From NCBI RefSeq assembly GCF_002210105.1, contig NZ_AQQU01000014.1:1-64000 (forward strand): a DNA stretch of 64,000 nucleotides, read 5' to 3'. The DNA is from Oceanicola sp. 22II-s10i. Lineage in GTDB: Bacteria > Pseudomonadota > Alphaproteobacteria > Rhodobacterales > Rhodobacteraceae. Under the pieces are notes generated by a model that did no database searches, was not told where the DNA came from, and saw nothing but the letters and a program-made list of their open reading frames with translations. Below are positions 50,821 through 58,279 of this stretch, in pieces. Position 1 is the first letter of the stretch. Every line of letters begins with the position of its first letter. Both the position numbers and the translations under genes were made by a program.

Positions 50821-51174
50821 TCATTCTGCCGCGCTTGCGGTCCCGACAAAGGCACCCTCGGCCTCCCAGCGGCGTGCGATCGAGCCAAGCTTGTCCAGCA
50901 CGCCGCGCAGTTCCGCGCCGCGCTCAGTCAGCCCGTAGGTGACAGCGGGTGGGATGGTCATGGCCTGCTCGCGCCATACAACGCCAGCATGTTCCAGCAT
51001 TCTCAGCCTCTCGGTCAGGACCCGGGTGGAAATGCCGGGCACCAAACGCTTGAGCGCGCCGAAACGCTGCGGTCCCTGCTCGGACAGAACCCAGAGTATA
51101 TAGATCGTCCAAGGGCCTGTGATGACACGCAGAAGCGCCTCCATCGGGCATGAGGGGGGCTGGACGCTCTTCAT
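50821..51174 (-). CDS. HxlR family winged-helix regulator
   Basis: 117 residues. The family opening CPMEALLRVITGPWTIYIL has Cys9, the conserved cysteine of redox- and electrophile-sensing HxlR/DUF24 proteins. The winged helix includes FGALKRLVPGISTRVLTERLRMLEHAG. It is divergent from the DoxX-LigB-DUF5519-NmrA-GST group, the normal layout for an HxlR sensor that represses a quinone or electrophile detoxification set. A palindrome in the intergenic region (51,195-51,213) is a good candidate operator. Confidence 0.9.
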   Translation of the reverse strand: MKSVQPPSCPMEALLRVITGPWTIYILWVLSEQGPQRFGALKRLVPGISTRVLTERLRMLEHAGVVWREQAMTIPPAVTYGLTERGAELRGVLDKLGSIARRWEAEGAFVGTASAAE

Positions 51175-51194
51175 CGTGGATTATCCTCGCGGTT

Positions 51195-51213
51195 AAAGTA
51201 ATCTAGTTACTTT
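51195..51213. promoter_or_regulatory. Palindrome between HxlR gene and DoxX group (probable HxlR operator)
   Basis: AAAGTAA (51195-51201), TCTAG, TTACTTT (51207-51213): perfect 7-bp arms around a 5-base spacer, about 21 bases from the HxlR start and 95 from the DoxX start. A further half-like ACTTTC lies about 20 bases on. Confidence 0.6.
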
Positions 51214-51307
51214 TAAGTGCCTACTTTCACGGACGATGCAAGACACCTAAAGGTACTTAGAGCGGAAACTGCGGCTGAACAAGCCCTTGCAAACAGGGAG
51301 TGCGGTG

Positions 51308-51714
51308 ATGAGTGACAACGTGGCAAAGTATGTCTACTGGATCGCGACCGGCCTTGTGGCGCTGGTCTATCTGGGTGGGCGACTTTCTACATCTCATCCC
51401 ACGATATGGTCGCGGGCATGTATCGCGAGGTGTTGAGCTATCCCACATACATCATCTGGCCGCTCGCGATTTTGAAGATTGTCGGCGCGGTGGTGATTCT
51501 TTGGCGCCCTTCGGCGATGCTGGCGGACTGGGCTTACGCGGCGATGTTCTGGCATCTGGTGTTGGCGTTCGGGGCGCATGTGGGCGCGGGCGATCCAGGC
51601 TGGCCACCGGCTCTTGCGACCTGGGTGCTCCTGATCGCCTCGTGGATGACAGCCAATCGCGTGCGTGCGGTAAAGTCGGCATATGCGCCGACGTTTCCGA
51701 CAGAGACGAATTAA
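51308..51714 (+). pseudogene. DoxX-like membrane protein, frameshifted
   Basis: ATG 51308, with a CAGGGAG ribosome site, reads MSDNVAKYVYWIATGLVALVYLGG and then leaves the family sequence. From about 51,378 the family continues in another frame as ATFYISSHDMVAGMYREVL and IIWPLAILKIVGAVVILWRP to TAA 51,714. The switch is at the GGTGGGCG run near 51,375-51,382 and equals one missing base. Four membrane segments would be rebuilt by restoring it. It could be a true pseudogene or an assembly/sequencing error in a G-run. DoxX-like proteins belong to a small membrane redox family. Confidence 0.8.
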
Positions 51715-51780
51715 TCCGATGCGGAGTTGCCACGGCGCTGGCCATCCACCCTCGGGCTTGGGGTTCAAAAGGACGACAGA

Positions 51781-52596
51781 ATGACCGAAAGGCAGCCGAC
51801 AGTGTTTGTTCCCCAAGGAGGCGGCCCTTGCTTCTTCATGGACTGGAACCCGCCTGACACCTGGGACAGGCACCGCAGCTTCCTTGAGGCTTTGCCTGCG
51901 AGCCTGCCGGCAAAGCCCAAGGCGCTTCTCGTGATCTCAGGCCATTGGGAGGAACGGGTGTTTACCGTGCAGACCAACTCCGCGCCGCCGCTGCTGTTCG
52001 ACTATCAGGGGTTTCCCCCCCATACTTATCAGCTGACCTGGCCCGCGCTAGGCGATCCTACGCTGGCGGCCCGTGCAAGCGAGCTATTGAATGGCGCGGG
52101 TTTTGAAACCCGGGCCGACGCCACGCGTGGCTTCGATCATGGGGTGTTTGTTCCGCTAAAGGTGGCTTTGCCTGAGGCCGACATACCTACCGTCCAACTG
52201 AGCCTGCGCGACGATCTCGACGCTGAGGCGCATCTTGCTGCTGGTCGCGCGTTGGCGCCCTTGCGAGACGAAGGTGTTCTGATCATCGGGTCCGGCAACA
52301 CCTATCACAACATGGGCAAGATGATGCGGGCGATGAGGGGCGGACCCGATGGCCCGGTGAACGGCGGCGACTTTGACCGATGGCTCACGGGTGCGGTGAC
52401 CCATGAAGACCCCGGGGCGCGCCGCGCCATGCTGGCTGCTTGGGATCGGGCACTCGGCGCACGCGACGCCAATCCGCGCGAGGAACATCTAATTCCATTG
52501 CACGTCGTGGCCGGCGCCGCGCTTGCGGATCGGGGGGAAAAGACCCTCGAGGATCACGTATTGGGCGCGGTCGAAAGCGCGTTCAGATTTGGATAG
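51781..52596 (+). CDS. LigB/DODA-type extradiol dioxygenase homologue with a changed metal ligand
   Basis: 271 residues from ATG 51781; an upstream in-frame ATG (51,727) lies in non-family sequence. Class III extradiol dioxygenase marks are LVISGHWEE (His55), RGFDHGVFVPL and IGSGNTYHNM. The first metal ligand His of the family (PHGGGP) is Gln12 here (VPQGGGPCFFMDW), a single-base difference, CAA instead of CAC/CAT. Without it iron binding and ring cleavage are doubtful. It lies in the HxlR-controlled group after the frameshifted DoxX. Family members open 4,5-DOPA or other catechols. Confidence 0.85.
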   Translation: MTERQPTVFVPQGGGPCFFMDWNPPDTWDRHRSFLEALPASLPAKPKALLVISGHWEERVFTVQTNSAPPLLFDYQGFPPHTYQLTWPALGDPTLAARASELLNGAGFETRADATRGFDHGVFVPLKVALPEADIPTVQLSLRDDLDAEAHLAAGRALAPLRDEGVLIIGSGNTYHNMGKMMRAMRGGPDGPVNGGDFDRWLTGAVTHEDPGARRAMLAAWDRALGARDANPREEHLIPLHVVAGAALADRGEKTLEDHVLGAVESAFRFG

Positions 52597-52604
52597 GACC
52601 AGAT

Positions 52605-53102
52605 ATGTGCTTCGAACTTCCCTTGCGGCAGGGTCCGCGCCCCGAAGCCACCGAGTGCGCCCCGCATGAGCAAGTGTCGCAGAACTCCTCGGCCGAGATT
52701 CACGCATTGTTCAAGCAGAAGGCCTTCGCCCTGCCCTTCGTCGAGCGTTGCCGATCGGGTATTTCGGTCCCCGGCGCCGAGGCATTAGTCCTGCCGCGGC
52801 CGCATGCCTGCGGCCCGCGCGAAGCCTTCATGATCGGACGCGAATTTGAGCATGTGCATCCCGCCTATGACGGTTCGTCGCACATGATGCTGCCGCTGCC
52901 GGCGATTGAGGAACTCATCGCGAAGGGATGGGGCGAACAGCACCCGATGGCCTCGGCCGGATACATCCCGGCCAATGCGATCATGGCCTTTGCTCCACGC
53001 GATGAGGCAGAGGTCGATGTGATGATCAAAATCCTGACCACAAGCTGGGGTTTCGCGCGCGGCAAGCTGGCGAATCCCGCCCCCACCCAAATCCACGATT
53101 GA
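52605..53102 (+). CDS. Luciferase-domain / DUF5519-like protein
   Basis: 165 residues from ATG 52605. Recognisable family stretches are FMIGREFEHVHPAYDGSSHM, LIAKGWGEQHPMA and NAIMAFAPRDEAEVDVMI, as in small DUF5519 (luciferase-domain) proteins often found with HxlR/LigB genes. No enzymatic function is established that I can assign. It follows the LigB-like gene by 8 bases and ends 42 bases before the NmrA-like gene, so it belongs to the same operon. Confidence 0.75.
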   Translation: MCFELPLRQGPRPEATECAPHEQVSQNSSAEIHALFKQKAFALPFVERCRSGISVPGAEALVLPRPHACGPREAFMIGREFEHVHPAYDGSSHMMLPLPAIEELIAKGWGEQHPMASAGYIPANAIMAFAPRDEAEVDVMIKILTTSWGFARGKLANPAPTQIHD

Positions 53103-53144
53103 TCGCAAGCGCGCTTGCAGAAACATCAAGATAAGAGAGATACC

Positions 53145-54047
53145 ATGTCCAACATCCAGAACGGCCCCTTCATCGTGACCGGCGCGTCCGGACAACTTGG
53201 CCGGCAGGTGGTCGACCTGCTGGTTCAGGCAGGTGCCGGGCCGGTCATCGCGATCTCGCGCACTCCCGACAAGCTTGCCGATCTGGCGGGAAAAAGAGTC
53301 GAGGCGCGCGAGGGCGATTTCAACGACCCGGCTTCTCTTGAAGCAGCCTTCGCGGGCGGCAAGCGTCTCCTCATCATCTCTACCGACGATCTGGAGCCGG
53401 GCAAGCGGCTCGCAGCTCATTCCAATGCGATTGCTGCGGCCAAGACGGTAGGTATCGACCACATCGTCTATACCTCCTTCGCAGGCCCAGTCGCGGAAAG
53501 TCCAATCGGATTCGCTCAAGACCACGAAGGGACCGAGAAGCTGATCACGGAAAGTGGGGCGGATCATTCGATCCTGCGCAACAATATGTACACCGACTTT
53601 CTGTTGATGGGCGGCCAGCAGAGCGTCGCCATGGGCACGCATTTCTCCGCCGCAGCAGATGGCAAGACCGGATATGTGACACGCGCGGATTGCGCCCGTG
53701 CCGCAGCCGCGGCGCTAATGAAAGCTACGGGAAGGAAGACCCTCGATATCACCGGGCCGGAGACGGTCAGCCAGGCCGAGGTCGCGGCGATCTTGTCCGA
53801 AATTGCGGGTAAGGAAATCCCCTATGTCGCCCTGCCCGCCGAGGATCTGGTGCAGGCGATGATCGCAAATGGACTGCCGGAGTTCATGGCGAGGGTCTTT
53901 GCCTCCTTCGACGAAGCAATCGCGCAGGGCTATCTCGATGTGGCCAGCGGCGATCTCGAATCGCTCACCGGCAAGCCCGGACAGTCGGTGGCCGATTTCC
54001 TGGCCGCTAACCGCGCGGCGCTTCTTCAGGCGCCGCAGGAACAATAA
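53145..54047 (+). CDS. NmrA-like NAD(P)-binding oxidoreductase (quinone oxidoreductase 2 type)
   Basis: 300 residues from ATG 53145, with AGAGAGA before it; an upstream ATG is in-frame but has poor context. The nucleotide loop is VTGASGQLGRQVV (about 10-22), followed by EGDFNDPASLEAAF and IVYTSFAG as in SDR_a5 / QOR2 proteins. It probably reduces quinones or related electrophiles with NADPH. It sits before the GST gene, whose start overlaps its stop (TAATG). Confidence 0.88.
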   Translation: MSNIQNGPFIVTGASGQLGRQVVDLLVQAGAGPVIAISRTPDKLADLAGKRVEAREGDFNDPASLEAAFAGGKRLLIISTDDLEPGKRLAAHSNAIAAAKTVGIDHIVYTSFAGPVAESPIGFAQDHEGTEKLITESGADHSILRNNMYTDFLLMGGQQSVAMGTHFSAAADGKTGYVTRADCARAAAAALMKATGRKTLDITGPETVSQAEVAAILSEIAGKEIPYVALPAEDLVQAMIANGLPEFMARVFASFDEAIAQGYLDVASGDLESLTGKPGQSVADFLAANRAALLQAPQEQ

Positions 54048-54694
54048 TGCTGGAAAATGTCATGAGGCTTTACAACGCGAACTTCTCACCGAATGCGCTG
54101 CGTGTACGGGCGGTGGCGCACGAACTGGGCGTGGAACTCGAAATCGTCGAGGTCGACATCCGTGCCGGGGACAACCGCGCGGCGGAATTTCTTGCCCGCA
54201 ATTCAAATGCAAAGGTGCCTGTTTTGGAGGACGGGAATTTCGTGCTCTGGGAGTCCCGGGCGATCTGTGCCTATCTGGCCGGGATCCGGCCCGAGGCAGG
54301 GCTCTATCCTGATGGCCTCAAGACGCGGGCCCTCGTCGATCAGTGGGCCTGGTGGCAAGCCATCCACCTTGGCCCGGCGATGCAGAAGTTGTCCTTTGAG
54401 CTGTTCCTCAAAGAGAAATTCGGCATGGGCGATCCTGATCCTACTGTGGTCGAAGTGGAACGGAAAGCCACCGATCAGTTCCTTGCCGTTCTGGAAACCG
54501 GACTCGACGATAAGGATTGGATTGCAGGCGCACTCAGCCTTGCCGACTTCTATCTGGCGACCACATTCATGTATCGCGACCAAGCGGGGATTTCGCTGGA
54601 CGAATTCCCCAGAATCGCGGGCTGGATCGGACGGCTTGAAGCGCGTGACAGCTGGCAGAAGGCCGTAGCACCGCTTCTTGCGCTCTTCGCCTGA
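54047..54694 (+). CDS. Glutathione S-transferase family protein
   Basis: 215 residues from ATG 54047, with an AGGA ribosome site 8 bases before it; an ATG five codons in (MRLYNANFSP) is the alternative. The N-terminal thioredoxin-like domain shows SPNALRVRAVAHELG and VPVLEDGNFVLWESRAICAYL (Glu-Ser for glutathione binding), and the C-terminal helical domain has AGALSLADFYLATTF. It conjugates or transfers glutathione to electrophiles, which fits a quinone/electrophile detoxification group controlled by HxlR. It is the last gene of that operon; the region that follows is non-coding. Confidence 0.92.
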   Translation: MLENVMRLYNANFSPNALRVRAVAHELGVELEIVEVDIRAGDNRAAEFLARNSNAKVPVLEDGNFVLWESRAICAYLAGIRPEAGLYPDGLKTRALVDQWAWWQAIHLGPAMQKLSFELFLKEKFGMGDPDPTVVEVERKATDQFLAVLETGLDDKDWIAGALSLADFYLATTFMYRDQAGISLDEFPRIAGWIGRLEARDSWQKAVAPLLALFA

Positions 54695-55269
54695 CATCGC
54701 GCTCGCCGCGATGATTGAACGATCTGCATCACGTCCGGCGATCGGCCCGCTATCAGATTTAGACATGAGCAGGAAGCGTCGCATGACAGAAATTAGCCGC
54801 AGACAGCCGCGACAACCAACCTGACAAGAGTTCCTCCGGAAGCAATGCGGCGGTTTTGGGATGTAAATGCTGTGTCTCATCCCGATCTTTAGAGTTTTCG
54901 CGCGGGGTGTATTCATCAGGTCCGATAACTCAGCATCCGTCGCGCCAATGGAGCACGTGCCGTTCGTCCAAGACAAAGACTGATCTCACAGCCTCCGCGA
55001 GCGGGATGCCGAGCACAGTGTAACCGTGCAGGACAGCTATGCGGGTGTCACTGTTCCCTTAATTCTTGGACGCTGATGTATGTGACCGTTCAGAACGCGG
55101 GGTCATGCTGCCCTGAGCAAGGGTGGTGTAGGACTTATGAAGCTCGCAATGTTGCCTGCAATAGGCTGCTTCGGGGCTTCATATTTCGTTCGTTCGGACA
55201 GGTCCCCGTTCAGCACGGAAGCCAAAACAGTGAGCTGCTCCCCAACGCTTGGACAGTTTCCTGGGTGAT
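54695..55269. other. 575-bp stretch without a recognisable intact gene
   Basis: No convincing complete reading frame on either strand. On the minus strand around 54,790-54,870 one frame reads LPEELLSGWLSRLSAANF, which loosely recalls TniQ-like transposition proteins, but the frame is broken. Around 55,080-55,270 several short frames are open with no recognisable family. The stretch is probably decayed mobile DNA between the GST gene and the IS remnants. Confidence 0.5.
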
Positions 55270-55515
55270 TTAAGCTACTCTCTGCCCCTGCTGGTCGGTT
55301 TTGATTTGGTTGAAGTAGACCACGGCGGGTGGCTGTCCGCCATGGGCGGCGTGGGGCCGCTGGTGGTTGTAGAAGGTGATCCATCGGCCAACGCCGGCCT
55401 TGGCTTGCGAACCGGTCTCCCAGGCGTGAAGGTAGACGCACTCATACTTCAGCGATCGCCAGAGGCGCTCGATGAAGATGTTGTCGAGGCAGCGCCCCTT
55501 GCCGTCCAGGGAGTG
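55270..55515 (-). pseudogene. IS3 family transposase (OrfB), C-terminal remnant
   Basis: About 81 residues to the natural TAA at 55,270: HSLDGKGRCLDNIFIERLWR, then KYECVYLHAWE, WITFYNHQRPHAAHGG and PPAVVYFNQ. These are the catalytic-Glu region and the end of an IS3-type DDE transposase. Everything upstream is lost, cut by the IS256-type end near 55,510. Confidence 0.85.
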
Positions 55516-55531
55516 TCCTGAACTCTGTGTA
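55510..55531. repeat. Probable terminal inverted repeat of an IS256-family element
   Basis: GGAGTGTCCTGAACTCTGTG (from 55510) lies 30 bases beyond the transposase stop and exactly where IS3 homology begins on the other side, as expected for an IS256-type end inserted into an IS3 copy. The partner end was not found. Confidence 0.35.
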
Positions 55532-55560
55532 TCTGGCCCGGTCCATGCGGTTTCAGATAC

Positions 55561-55914
55561 TCAAGCGTCGAAGCGCTCGCCGAACATTATGGCGAACTGG
55601 TTGCGGGATGCAAACCATTCCCGGACATTTCGGCCATCCTTCTCGAATTTGCGGATTGCCAGGTAGATCAGCTTGGTTGCGGCCTCGTCGGTCGGGAACG
55701 AGCCGCGCGTCTTGATCGATTTTCGGATCACGCGGTTCAGACTTTCTATGGCATTCGTCGTGTAGATGATTTTCCGGATCGCCGGATCGAAGCCAAAGAA
55801 CGGGATCACCTCGGCCCACGCCCGGCGCCAGGCCGGGGCGATGGAGGCGTATTTCCCGGCCCATTTTTCCTCGAAGCCATCGAGCTCGGCCTCGGCCAAA
55901 TCGGCGGTCGGGGC
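55561..55914 (-). pseudogene. IS256 family transposase, C-terminal remnant
   Basis: About 117 residues ending at 55,561: AELDGFEEKWAGKYASIAPA, RAWAEVIPFFGFDPAIRK, IYTTNAIESLNRVIRK and ASRNQFAIMFGERFDA. IYTTNAIESLNR is diagnostic for IS256. The N-terminal two thirds are missing and the frame runs upstream into 3-hydroxyacyl-CoA dehydrogenase sequence at about 55,914. It cannot be an active transposase. Confidence 0.88.
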
Positions 55915-56168
55915 GTAAAACCCGAGTTTGGTCCTTTGTCCGAGCCAGCGGACTTCGACGTATTTCACCAATAGCGGACAGGGTCGGTATTTGCTGGCGG
56001 CGAGCCCGTCGTTAAGCACGCCCATGGAGAGTCCGGGTCCGATGGACCCCATGATCGAGACCATGTCGCCAATGATCAGGTTCGAGCCCATCAGCTGACT
56101 GAGCTGGGCGATCGGCGTGGCCAGAACAACCCCGTAGCCATCGGCAAGCGTGTTCAAAAGCGGCACGT
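55915..56168 (-). pseudogene. 3-hydroxyacyl-CoA dehydrogenase, C-terminal remnant (fused in frame to IS256 remnant)
   Basis: SKYRPCPLLVKYVEVRWLGQ and then RTKLGFY match the end of 3-hydroxybutyryl-CoA dehydrogenase-type proteins (KYRPCPLLVKYV..G.LGRKT..GFY), with Val-Arg and Gln-Arg changes in otherwise conserved places. The frame is open from before the thiolase stop, but upstream of about 56,040 the similarity is poor. It is on the same strand as the thiolase gene and directly behind it. A thiolase-dehydrogenase pair that lost its second gene is a natural reading. Confidence 0.65.
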
Positions 56169-57356
56169 TTACGTCGAAGGCCTGATAGCTTCCATAGCAA
56201 CCGCGATGCCCTGCCCACCACCAATGCACATGGTTACCAGAGCCCGTTTCAAACCTGTACGCTCTAGCTCGTAGAGCGCCTTTAGAAAGATTATAACCCC
56301 CGATGCCCCGATCGGGTGTCCAAGAGCTATTGCGCCACCATTGGGATTCACCTTGTTATTGTCCAAACCAAGAGTCTTGCTCACAGCTAAAGCTTGCGCC
56401 GCAAAAGCCTCATTCGACTCGATCACATCAAAATCTGAAATTGTCAGTCCTGTTCTCTTTAGAAGACCTGATACCGCTGGAATTGGCCCAATCCCCATGA
56501 TGTCCGGACGCACGCCTGCTATATGATAGCCGAGCAGCCTTGCTCGCGGTATCAATCCCGCTCTGGCTGCAGTATCTGCAGTCGCTAATACAACTGCGGC
56601 GGCCCCGTCATTTAGGCCCGAAGCATTTCCCGCCGTGACGGTACCATCCTTCTGGAAGGCTGGGCGCAGGTTTCCAAGCGATTCCAGTGTACTTGCCTTA
56701 GGATGTTCATCAGTATCAAAAGACACCATGTTGCGTTTGACCTTCACCTCGACGGGAACAATCTGGGATTTGAAATACCCGTTATTGATCGCGTTCAGGG
56801 CGCGCTCCTGACTTTGCAGTGCAAACTCGTCTTGAACCTCGCGGGTAATTGCATATTCTGAGGCAACATTTTCCGCCGTGACCCCCATATGCCCTGTGCC
56901 AAACGGACAATTGAGTGCGCCGAGCATCATGTCGGTTGCACCAGTGTCGCCCATTTTTTGCCCCCAGCGGATGGCCGGCATGATATACGGCGAGCGGCTC
57001 ATGCTTTCGCTGCCACCGGCAAGTGCTATGGCCGCATCTCCCTGAATCAACGACTGCGCCGCAGACACGATGGCTTGAAGCCCAGAACCGCAGAGCCGGT
57101 TTACGTTCATTGCAGGCGCTTCTTCTGGCACTCCGGACCCAATTGCGACCGCGCGGCTAAGATACATATCACGCGGCTCAGTATTAATAACATGACCAAA
57201 CACCACATTTTCAATTTGCCTGCCATCGATGCCAGAGCGAGCAATCGCCTCTTTCGCCACGATCTCCCCAAGCTCGATGGGCGGCGTGTTGGCAAGAGCC
57301 CCTCCAAAGGTTCCGATGGCTGTTCGCGCACCGTCCAATACTACGATATCTTTCAT
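56169..57356 (-). CDS. Acetyl-CoA acetyltransferase (degradative-type thiolase)
   Basis: 395 residues, complete. The nucleophile Cys is in NVNRLCGSGLQAIVSAAQ (about residue 88), the His motif is ALGHPIGASGV, and the second Cys is in TMCIGGGQGIA. It condenses or cleaves acetoacetyl-CoA or longer 3-ketoacyl-CoA. It reads on from alkL with a 143-base gap containing an inverted repeat. In base composition it is A+T-richer than the first 55 kb, like alkL, so it probably came with the alk block. The C terminus is followed by the dehydrogenase/IS256 remnant. This gene could complete beta-oxidation of alkane-derived fatty acids. Confidence 0.94.
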   Translation of the reverse strand: MKDIVVLDGARTAIGTFGGALANTPPIELGEIVAKEAIARSGIDGRQIENVVFGHVINTEPRDMYLSRAVAIGSGVPEEAPAMNVNRLCGSGLQAIVSAAQSLIQGDAAIALAGGSESMSRSPYIMPAIRWGQKMGDTGATDMMLGALNCPFGTGHMGVTAENVASEYAITREVQDEFALQSQERALNAINNGYFKSQIVPVEVKVKRNMVSFDTDEHPKASTLESLGNLRPAFQKDGTVTAGNASGLNDGAAAVVLATADTAARAGLIPRARLLGYHIAGVRPDIMGIGPIPAVSGLLKRTGLTISDFDVIESNEAFAAQALAVSKTLGLDNNKVNPNGGAIALGHPIGASGVIIFLKALYELERTGLKRALVTMCIGGGQGIAVAMEAIRPST

Positions 57357-57436
57357 TTTTTCACCGTTGCTTCGTTCTGCATCAAAAAGACCGCGTTGGT
57401 CCGTTGCCCAGTACAGAAATCATTTTTCAAGAAGTT

Positions 57437-57485
57437 CGGAAGTAAATGTTCCGAGGCGCGACACGCGCGCTCCGGGTTACTTCCG
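57437..57485. terminator. Nested inverted repeat between alkL and the thiolase gene
   Basis: CGGAAGTAA (57437-57445) and TTACTTCCG (57477-57485) are perfect 9-bp arms, with a second GC-rich stem (GCGCG/CGCGC) inside. Little T-run follows. It may end most alk transcripts or protect their 3' ends. Confidence 0.5.
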
Positions 57486-57499
57486 TCAGAAACGACACC

Positions 57500-58186
57500 T
57501 TAAAACCGGTAGGCAACACCGATATTCAAGATTGTTGGGTCCACCGAAACTTTGCCTCTGACCGGCGCCCCGCCGAGTGTCCCAGAGATATCTGTTTCGA
57601 ATGGGGTATAACGTATATCAGCATTGGCAAACCAATTGTCGCTCATTTGATAGCGCATTCCAACTTGGAGAGCAGGCGCCCAGGCGTCTTTCAAGTCGAA
57701 GTCCGCGAGAGCATCCCCTTGTTCTTCCAGAAACAAGATTCGAGCGATACCGGCACCAACATAAGGGCTAACGGATGAACTAGTCGAAAAGTGGTATTGA
57801 AGGGACAATATGGCAGGGCCGTATTTTGTCTCTCCGACGGTCATCCCCCCCAAGCTGCCGGTTCCTGTAAGATCGGCGGTTGCAGGAAAACCACCAAAAA
57901 AATTCAATGCCAAAGATGAATTCAAGAAATAAGAAACATCGAAACTCAGTGTGGTGTCATCGGAGATATCGATACCAGACCCCGGTATTGGCGCACCGCC
58001 CGCGCTGATTGAATCCAACGTTTCGTTCGTGAATACTTTCGCCGCATTCAGGCCAAAAAGCCAGTCGCCTTTGGAGTAAAGCGGTTCCGCATTTGCGACG
58101 CTGAACGACGAAAAGCAACCAAGCATCGTGATCAACACAAACTTCGAGGCAAAAGACCCCTTGGATTTTACCTTATATTGTTTCAT
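57500..58186 (-). CDS. alkL: OmpW/AlkL-family outer-membrane protein (alkane import)
   Basis: 228 residues, close to the 230 of GPo1 AlkL. Signal peptide with a likely cut after SVANA near residue 33, then an eight-strand beta-barrel ending in Phe (VAYRF). Stretches such as YGPAILSLQYHF, LKDAWAPALQVGMRYQM and DIRYTPFETDISGTLGG closely resemble AlkL. AlkL forms a passage for alkanes and esters through the outer membrane. It is the last alk gene, 93 bases after alkK. The A+T-rich composition is unlike that of the catabolic region. Confidence 0.88.
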   Translation of the reverse strand: MKQYKVKSKGSFASKFVLITMLGCFSSFSVANAEPLYSKGDWLFGLNAAKVFTNETLDSISAGGAPIPGSGIDISDDTTLSFDVSYFLNSSLALNFFGGFPATADLTGTGSLGGMTVGETKYGPAILSLQYHFSTSSSVSPYVGAGIARILFLEEQGDALADFDLKDAWAPALQVGMRYQMSDNWFANADIRYTPFETDISGTLGGAPVRGKVSVDPTILNIGVAYRF

Positions 58187-58279
58187 TTATTCCTCCCTTT
58201 TGGTCGTTTTTCCGCGCATTTTGCTCGGTCTCAAGGAGGCGGAACATGCGATCTGCAAATCCGCCTGCCTGTTTTCAGG

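Noticed and set aside
54203-54976. A 257-codon antisense frame over and beyond the GST gene
   Set aside because: Half of it is antisense to the GST coding frame and the other half has no recognisable domain or ribosome site.
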